Assembly (NCBI GenBank): GCA_017533005.1
Contig: JAFXIQ010000030.1
Location: 1 to 57,472, forward strand
Origin: Clostridia bacterium
Lineage (GTDB): Bacteria; Bacillota; Clostridia; Christensenellales; DTU072
DNA length: 57,472 nucleotides
Reading direction: 5' to 3'
Shown: one piece after another, positions 45,963-54,900 of the stretch
Numbering within the stretch: the stretch's first letter is position 1
How the letters are laid out: each line of letters begins with the position of its first letter
The notes under the pieces: model-generated
What the model was told of the DNA's origin: nothing
Seen by the model: the letters and a program-made list of their open reading frames with translations, nothing else
Databases searched by the model: none
Translations under genes and position numbers: made by a program

Positions 45963-48900
45963 TTAGAATGCAAATCTAATAGGTTTCTTCTTCTTGCGAG
46001 AAATCGGGAAGAGGAATGCGGGAACGATAATTAAGAATATTATCGCAAGTGCTAGAATGATTAATACAATCTTTACGTATCCACCTGTATAAACTTCTAT
46101 GAAACCGATAGATTCAACGTCAGCTGCGTTTTCTAGGTGGATTGTTCCGTCGATAACTTCTAGTTCGGCAATATGATATTCGCCTGCAGCTTTGATAACG
46201 ACTTTTACTTTACCGTTTTCGTCAATTAGTTTTTCATCAACCTTTATGGTAAGCGTTGCGTCTTCGTCTAGTACGTCTATACCGTCAATGCTAATGTTGT
46301 AACCGGATTTTACGCGTTCGTGCGAGCCGATAATGCCACGGATTTCGGTGCCTGTTTCTGAGCTAGACGTAATAGCTTCTAGAATAAGGTTTGTTTCGGG
46401 GTCGAAACCGTTAGCAGATTCGATAATTACGGTGAAGTCTTTTGTATCTTCTTTCAATACCGTGTCGCAGATTATAACCGTTACGGTTATGGGATTAGGT
46501 GCTGCAAATTCTTCGGTTGCTTGTGAAGTCATAGTTACTTCGTATACGCCGGGCGTTACGAAAGAGTTTTCGGTTAGACTGCCGTCAACGTAGAATTCGA
46601 TAGGTGCACCACTCGTAACTGTAACAGGAATTACGAAAGCATTTCCGGTGTAAACGAACTTGAATTCATAGTAGGGGACTTCAAATCTAGCGACTTCGCC
46701 GTAGATGTGGAAAGTACCGTTTATGAAAGTTACTTCGTAGTTGGGGTTGGAATATTCACCGGTCAATTCGTAGTATCCTGCTGCGGTACCGTCGGCTTTT
46801 ACAATTACGATGCCTAGGTCATCGCCACGTAATACTTTACCCATGGTAACTCTATAGTTGTCTTGGTCGATTACGATTTCTTCATTGAGAATGGAAGATT
46901 GATTGCCGATTGTTATTTCTATAGGTCTAGGTCTAATCTCATATTTTCCGGGTACGAATTCGATTTCGTAGTTAGCTATTTCTAGTGTACCGCGTGTAAT
47001 AATATAAGTTTCTACGTTTTCGCCACTAATACGTTCAAGTTTACCCGTGAAATAGTCACCGTCTAGTAGGGTGCCTTCAACGTCGTATGCGAAGGTGCCG
47101 TCTGCATCGCCGTAATAGCGATAACTATCTTTAGCTATAACCTTTATCGAACGAGGTGTAATCGTGTAATATACGGTGGTTTCTGCGAGCGTTACGGTGT
47201 AATTAGCGTTAGCCGTATCCATATCGCCGATAGTGATTGCATATTCGCCAACGTTCTTGCCTGATACGCGTGACAACGTGCCGAGTAGTGTGGTTTCGCT
47301 ATATGCTAGAGCAGTGGTGGTATAAGTAATTACTTTGTCACTTTCGCCGTATACGTGGCCTTGGTTTTGGTCAGGCGTTACGATAACAGCTTTAGGTTCA
47401 ATATAGCAGAAACCTTCTTCTAGCGTTATATTGTAGTTGGAATTTGCTAGAGTGCCAATAGTAATTGCGTATTTGCCAATACCGTTACCTTCTTCACGAG
47501 CTAACGTACCGGTTAACGTTGCGTTAGGAACGCCTATTACAAGAGCGCCTGTAGTTATTTCATAACTAATAGTGCCGTCTTCTGCGCCGTATTCCTTTGT
47601 GAAACCGGTAGGAGTTATTGTAATATCACGAACGCTGATAATGTAATTTGCTCCCGTGAAAGATTCAATCTTATATTTATCATTCGTTTGTAGTGTGCCT
47701 ATATTGATAGCATAGGTTCCTACATCGGTACCAGCTTCACGTTCTAGGCTACCTGAGAATACGCTATCAATCGTATCACTTGCGAGTAGACCTTCTACTT
47801 CGAATGTTAGGGAAGCACTTTCGCCGAAGATTACGGGTACGTCATTAGCAGTAACGTATAGTTTTCTTTCGGTTATTATAATTTTACCGATGCCAGAGTC
47901 AACTGCGAGGAATAAGTTATAGTTCGGGTTGGTAGTGCTAATTCCCGTGATATTGAAAGCACCAACGCCAGTAATATCATCGTGTGTATATACAACGTTG
48001 AAACTATCGTTATTAAATCCAGTAGAAACTACGTCGTAGTAAACTCCGTTGATTTCTTCTGCACCGTATTCGTACTCAAAGACGGACGGAGTTACGAAGA
48101 AGTCTCTCTTCGTGATTCTAAATCTAACGTCACTAGTGCTTAAGGTTATAACGTAGTTGCTATTCAAAGAAGTTACGCTGTTGAATGCGTATCCGATAGC
48201 ATTAACCGTTTCACCTGCGTTTCTCGTAAATTCTACTTCGAAGTTTTCGTTTATGCCTGCAACAGTGCCCTTGAATTCGGGGTCTACGTCGCCATAAACT
48301 TTTGTTAAAACGCTACTGTCAAGAGCATCTGCTGAAACGCTACCTATATCGTACGGGTTAATGAAGAGTTTAATTTCTACACTAGCAGGTTCGTAGTAGT
48401 TGGTAGTTTCAGTAGCGGATAGGGTGATTAGATAGAAAGTGCCGTTTAGAGTTGAGTTCTTATTGTCACCCGTAGAAGTTGTGGTAACGGTTGCGCCATC
48501 TTCGGTGTGGCTCAACGTACCGGTTACTTCGTACACGCTATTAGAATAAGTTGTTGTGATTTGATATTCGCCATCAACAAGCGTTGCGCCGTTAGGAGTG
48601 ATTTCAGAAGCTTTCTTATCGATAAAGTAGGTAATACCCGAAACAAACGTAATTGCATAGTTATTGTTTCTGCCGTCGTTATTATCAAGCGTGCCTTGTA
48701 GGATAAGGTAAGTTCCTGCATTGTGAATATCGGGATTTTCACGCGTGAGCGCGCCTTCTAACGGGTATCCGTCGACTAGGGCATCGCCGTTTGCGTTTGC
48801 ACCTGCGCTAACGCTACATCTTAATGCAGTTATAGGAGCATCTCCATATACGAGCGTTTCAGCGATAGGTGTAACGGTTATTTCTCTAGCTACGATTACG

Positions 48901-51900
48901 TAGTTGTTGGAAGTGTAGTTTATATCGTAGTTTTCGTGAGCAAGAGTACCTTGTTTGATTTCGTAAGCGCCTACCGTGTCGCCGGCATCTCTAACGAGTG
49001 AACCTGATAGGCTGTTGCCATTTACAAGACCCGTAGCGGTGTAATCGAGAGCACTTGGGGTATTGCCGAATACTTGTTCTACGTAGTTAGCAACAACGTA
49101 AACGGGACGTTTGTTGATAGTATACGTGCCTGATACTGTGGTAATATCGTAATTTCCGTTGAGATTGTTCGCAGAAATCGTTATTTCGTATTCTTGTGCT
49201 TTAGAGTATCTGCTAGCAGACGTAATAGGCATAATGCTTAAGTCGTCGTTTGTACAAATTAAGCTACCTGTTAAATTGTCAGCTTCGTTAGTTGCGGTAA
49301 CCGAGTAGGTTAAGGTCTTAATTGCATCACCATAGACGGAAGATTGATTATCAGCAGTAATTGTAAGCTTTCTTGCAGTGATTACGTAGTTTGCACTGTT
49401 AACGGCTACTGAATAGGAGTCGTTCTCGATATAATCTACGGTAATTGCATACGTTCCGACGTTAGAGCCTGTAGCTCTACTTATAGTAATACCAAATATG
49501 GACTCGTCGTCACCGTCTGCAAAGTCACCTGATACGGAGTAGGTGAGTGCCTTTTCAGCTTCGCCGTAAATTTGTGATTTGGAGTCAATAGTGATGGTTA
49601 TGAGTGATTGAGTGACGTAATAAGTACCTTTTACGAAAGTTACGTTGTAATTATCGTTATTCCAACTACCAGTAATAGGATATTCGCCTTTCGGAGAAGT
49701 GCTAGTTGCAGTTGTAGAAAGCGTGATGCCCAATTCATCGTTGTTAACGATGGTGCCTACTGTAGGAACGTCATTATAAGTTAGTTCCTTGATAGCTTCG
49801 CCAACTTTGCTATCTTGATTATTGATAGTGATTTCTATTTCTCTGGGCTTAATGGTGTATTTACCGAACGTGATACTAATATCATAGTTATCGTTGTTTG
49901 CAGTAGCTTCGATGTCGTAAGTTTCTGCATTAGGATAATCTATGCTCGGTATTGTTGTTGAATATACAACGTTTAGGCTATCTCCGTAGACTAGCTTGTT
50001 ATCAACGTCTGTATAAGAGAAGTTTGTATCAAGCTCATCACCGTAGAATGATTCTAAATCGTTGATTATGATAGAAATAGCTCTCTTTTCAATAGTGTAA
50101 ACGCCTTTATCTCCGTTTGCACCTACGAAAGTGACGTCGTAGTTATCATTGTTTACCGTACCAACGATATCGTAAGTAGTCGCAAATACACCGTCTGATT
50201 TTGAAACGGAATATACGTTCGGGTCGCCGTTAACGATGTTGCCGGCCGTAATAGAATGTGGAAGTGCTACTAATTCTTCGCCGTAAATTGACGATGCGTT
50301 GCCGATATTAACGGTTAATGGTCTCTTATTAACGGTATAAACGCCTTTATTTCCGTTTGTACCATTGAAAGTAACAACGTAGTTAGTGTTAGTGGAAGAA
50401 GCCGTAATATCATACGTTCCATAGGTAGAAGTATTGTCAACGTTAGCTGTCAACGTTAAGCCTAGGCTATCACCGGCAAGGACAACGCTAGCTTCGTTAG
50501 AAGTGAGTACTTCAATATCGTCACCATAAATAGAAGCTTTGTCATCGATAGTAACGGTAATAGCTTTCGGGTTAATGACGTAAGCGCCTTTTTCGAAAGT
50601 TATCGTGTAGTTAGTATTTAAAGAATATGCAGAAATTTCATAGGTATGCGAATTAGGTCTTTCGCCCGAAATAGTAGTTGAATAGTAGGGGCTAATCTTA
50701 TCTTGGTCACCGTCGATGATAGCGTTATCATTATCACTGAAAGTGAATTCCGTGACAACTGCATCGCCGTACGTCGTAGTAACGTCGTTGATGTAGAGAG
50801 TAATAGCTTTTCTCTTAATCGTTAACGTGCCGTGTTCTAGTACCGTGATAGTGTAGTTAGTATTAGTGTAAGTGAAGTTAATATCATAGCTCGGATTCGT
50901 AGCCGTGTTTGCTACGTCGCCTTCTTCACGAGATAGGATAATGCCCGGTGCAAATTCTCCGTCTAGAAGCGTATTCGGGCTACCGTTGCTTTCCGTGTAG
51001 CAATCCGTCGGAATTGTCCAAGGGGTATCTCCATAGACGATTTCATAGCTATTGAAGTTTAGATAAACAACACGGGGTGTAACTTCATAGGAACCTGCAG
51101 TAAACGTTACGTCGTAGTTATCGTTATCGTACGTTGCGCCTGAAACAAGGTCGTAAGTGCTTACGTCTTTGATAGCAACGCCGTTATATGCGATATTAAG
51201 TAGGGAAATATTTTCGCCATCGGCAATTGAGCCTACGACAACGGTAGGAGCAAGAGTCTTGATAGTATCGCCGTATACGGAAGTGTAACTGCCTAGATTT
51301 ACGCTCACTTCTCTCTTGGAAATAGTGAATGTAGCTTGCTCGCTAGTTCCAGTCGTATTTGTGAAGGTTACGATGTAGTTATCGTTTATTTGTGTACCTG
51401 AAATAGCATAAGCGCCGGGTGTTACACCGTCTGCTTTTGCTAGGGTGTAAACGCTTTCGTTATTTACGATAGAGCCAGTCGTTACGTTAGAAGTTAGCGT
51501 GGGTATATCGTCGCCATAAACCGAGTTATTGTCGTTAATAGTAACGGTAATTGCTCTCTTTTCGATAGTATAAATACCATTGCTACCGTTTTCACCCACG
51601 AAAGTGATATCGTAGTTGTCGTTATTTACAGTACCGACAATATCGTGCGGTCCAGCATTCAAAGTACCTAATTTCGAAACGGAATATACGTTCGGGTCGC
51701 CGTTAACGATGTTGCCGGCCGTAATAGAATGTGGAAGTTCTGCTATGCTATCGCCATAAGTAGACGATGCGTTGCCGATATTAACTGTTAATGGTCTCTT
51801 GGTTACCGTATACGTGCTTGAATTAACGCTAATGTCATAGTTGTCAGCTGTTGCACTATTGCAAGAGATGTTGTACGTACCAGTAGTGGTGCTGTTGTCA

Positions 51901-54900
51901 ACAGAACAGGATAACACTATATCCAAAACGTCGTCTTTATCTTCGCCGTATTCCATAGCTCCGTCAGCAACAGAGTAGGTAAGTTCAACTTGTGCTTCAC
52001 CGTAATGCGCAGTTTTAGCATCAATTGTAACGGAAATTTGTTTCTTGTTGATAGTATAAACGCCTTTATCGCCGTTAGAGCCCACGAAAGTGATATCGTA
52101 GTTGTCGTTATTTATAGTACCGACAATATCGTACGTTCCAGCATTCAAAGTACCTAATTTCGAAACGGAATATACGTTCGGGTCATCGTTAACGATGTTG
52201 CCAGCCGTAATAGAATGTGGAAGTTCTGCTATGCTATCGCCATAAGTAGACGATGTGTCGCCGATATTAACGGTTAACGGTCTCTTGGTGATAGTGTAAG
52301 TGCCGTTTGTGAAAATTATGTTGTAGTTGCTGTCGTTGTCCGTGCCGATTATATCGTAATCGATAGCGTCGCTTGTAGAAGTTGCAGTCGTAGTCAAAGT
52401 GTAATTCAAAACGTCGCCACTTATAACTTCACTCGCATCGTAAGTTGCCGTTAACGTGACTATACTGTCGCCGTATACCGAAGTCTTATTATCGATTGTT
52501 AAGGAAATATCCTTTTCGGCTACGGTAAATTCGATATAATTATCTTCATCCAAGTAAATACCGATAGGGGTAGCGGAGCCACTACTGTAAGACGCTGCGC
52601 TTGACGGAACGTTTAGTGCAACGAAGGGTAGGGAGTTAGTGAGCGTAGTGCGATAGCGTGCGTAATAAGTACCTGCATTCAAGCGAACGTCACTTGCGCC
52701 CGACAAGCTATCGTAAATTACGTTTTTATTGTTGTCTAGAACTTCGACGGAAGCCGTAGATAGGTTGCTTATCGAAGTATGAGTATTGAGCCAGTAACCG
52801 AGAGCTGAACTCAAAGTAGAGCTATTATTATTTCTTAATGCATTGATTAGGGTGTTAGCAGTAGTGTCCGCCGAATACGTCAAATCAGTGCCGGAAACAG
52901 CGAACGTGGACGGTTGATTTATGCGAGCCACTGCGTAAATCGCTTTGCCACTATAATTTGCGAAAGGAATCGTGAATTCTACACCACTTCCGATATCGCT
53001 ATTCGTACCTAAATATTTTAGTCCGTCTACACCACCATCGGCGTTCGTACTGAAAACGCCAACGTGAGTTGAACTGTTATTTATGTAACTTCCGTGAATG
53101 AAAGCGTGGTTATTGTCGGGAATGCTTGCGTTAAAAGTAGCACGAACGACAACTTCTTTTTCTAATCCCGGCGTGAAATAAACTCTATCAAGGTAAGCGT
53201 TAGAAGCATTTAGCGTTACTGCATCAGTGCTGTTAGGAACGATTGCCCTAAAGATTTGGACTTTGCTTGATATCGTAGAAATTCCCCAAGCATAACTTGG
53301 TTCAGAGCCTAGGTTTACGTTTGAACCATTGGTGTAGCTTCTTCCCGTATCGAAGTAGAAGACTCTGTCGATATTAAGTGTAGCGCCACCTTGTAGAGTA
53401 GTAATACAGTATTTTCTGTTGTAGCTGGAAGTAGATGCACCTGTTGAATTAATGGAGCCTTGGAATCCGTAAACCAAATCAATCGCAGTATGAGCAACGG
53501 TTTCAGATGAGTTGCCGTGTTTGATTTCTCCGATGAAACCTGCTACGTTAGCACCTTTGTCCGCCTTGCAAGCGCCTTCAATGCTACCCTTGCCGTATAG
53601 GGCGCAACGAGTGAATAGTTGTGAGCTTGATGCACAGGCTTGACCTGCGAAACCGCCTACTGCGAGCCAGTCGGTTGCGTTGTTAGATTGTGTATGTTTT
53701 AGCGTGCCGTCAATGGTAACAGTGCTATCGATTATTTGTATGTTACCTGACGTGATAGGATTGTTTTTGGCAGAGGTAGAAGAACTATCGTCAGTTCCAC
53801 CCATACGTCCAACCATACCGCCTAACATATTGTAGTTGTTATGGCCAGTTGGGGACGCGTCGGTTCTCATCTCAATGTATGAGCCACTCTCGTAGGTTAC
53901 CGTGCAGTTGTTTATGCGAGAATTGCCTTGCATAATACCTACAATACCACCGAATGCGCATTGATAACCGTAATCGCTAGTCGTTTTGAATTTATAATTC
54001 GTTGCACTTGTAAAGACGACGTTTAAGTTCTTAATAGTGCCGGTTCCTGATAGTTTATCAACGATGTAACCGACTTGGTCACGGCTATAGCCGAAGGCAT
54101 AAGTATAATCTGTGCCGTTATCGCTGATAGGGGAGAACGTAATCGTATGCCCATTGCCGTCGAAAATACCCGAGAAATTGATAGCTTTAGGAGAGTTATC
54201 GGCGCCGTCCCAGCCGGAAGTCGTATATCCTTCGAAGTAGTCCCAGCCTGCCGGAGCTACGATGTCTTGTGTCAAATAGTAGTTACCCGTAACGTCTACC
54301 CAACCGTAAGTGCCACCGACAACGTATTGGCGGAAAGATAAGAAGTCATTCCAGCTAGAAATAGCCGTGCCTTTCGTTGAATTATAACCATCAACTACGG
54401 AGCCGTTTACAAGGTCTCTTTCTACGATGTGGAAAGTAATAATGTTTTCATCTTCCAAATAAATGTAGAATTGATTGTTTACGTTATTAGTTGAGCTCGT
54501 ATTCAATGATATTGTGGGGACCGATAACATCGATATACCCATTGGGCTCAACGAAGTTGCGTATTTTGCGTAATAAGTTCCCGGTTCAAGAACGTCCGTA
54601 GAGCTAGCGTAGCTAGAATTCCAGCTTTCGTAAGCTATTGCCATATTATGGTCGTAAATTCTTACTCTTGCGTTACTGCCGAGAGATTGAACCATATTCG
54701 TCGTGCCGGTCCAGTATCCGTTACCACTGCTCAAGTTCCCACTTGGAGTAGCGTTCATGAGTTCGTTAGCTAGGTCGCCGTAGGTTTTGTTGTCTCCACT
54801 GGTGAAAGAAGTGTTGTTGACGGAAACTTTTGCCTTGGTGCCTATACGAATGGTAGCGTAGATGTTAGCAGCGTTTTCTTTATGGGGTTTCAAATATATG

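Noticed and set aside
50110-52288. A CRISPR-like repeat array
   Set aside because: The repeats are long, in frame, diverged and code for MBG domains; there are no uniform short repeats with unique spacers.
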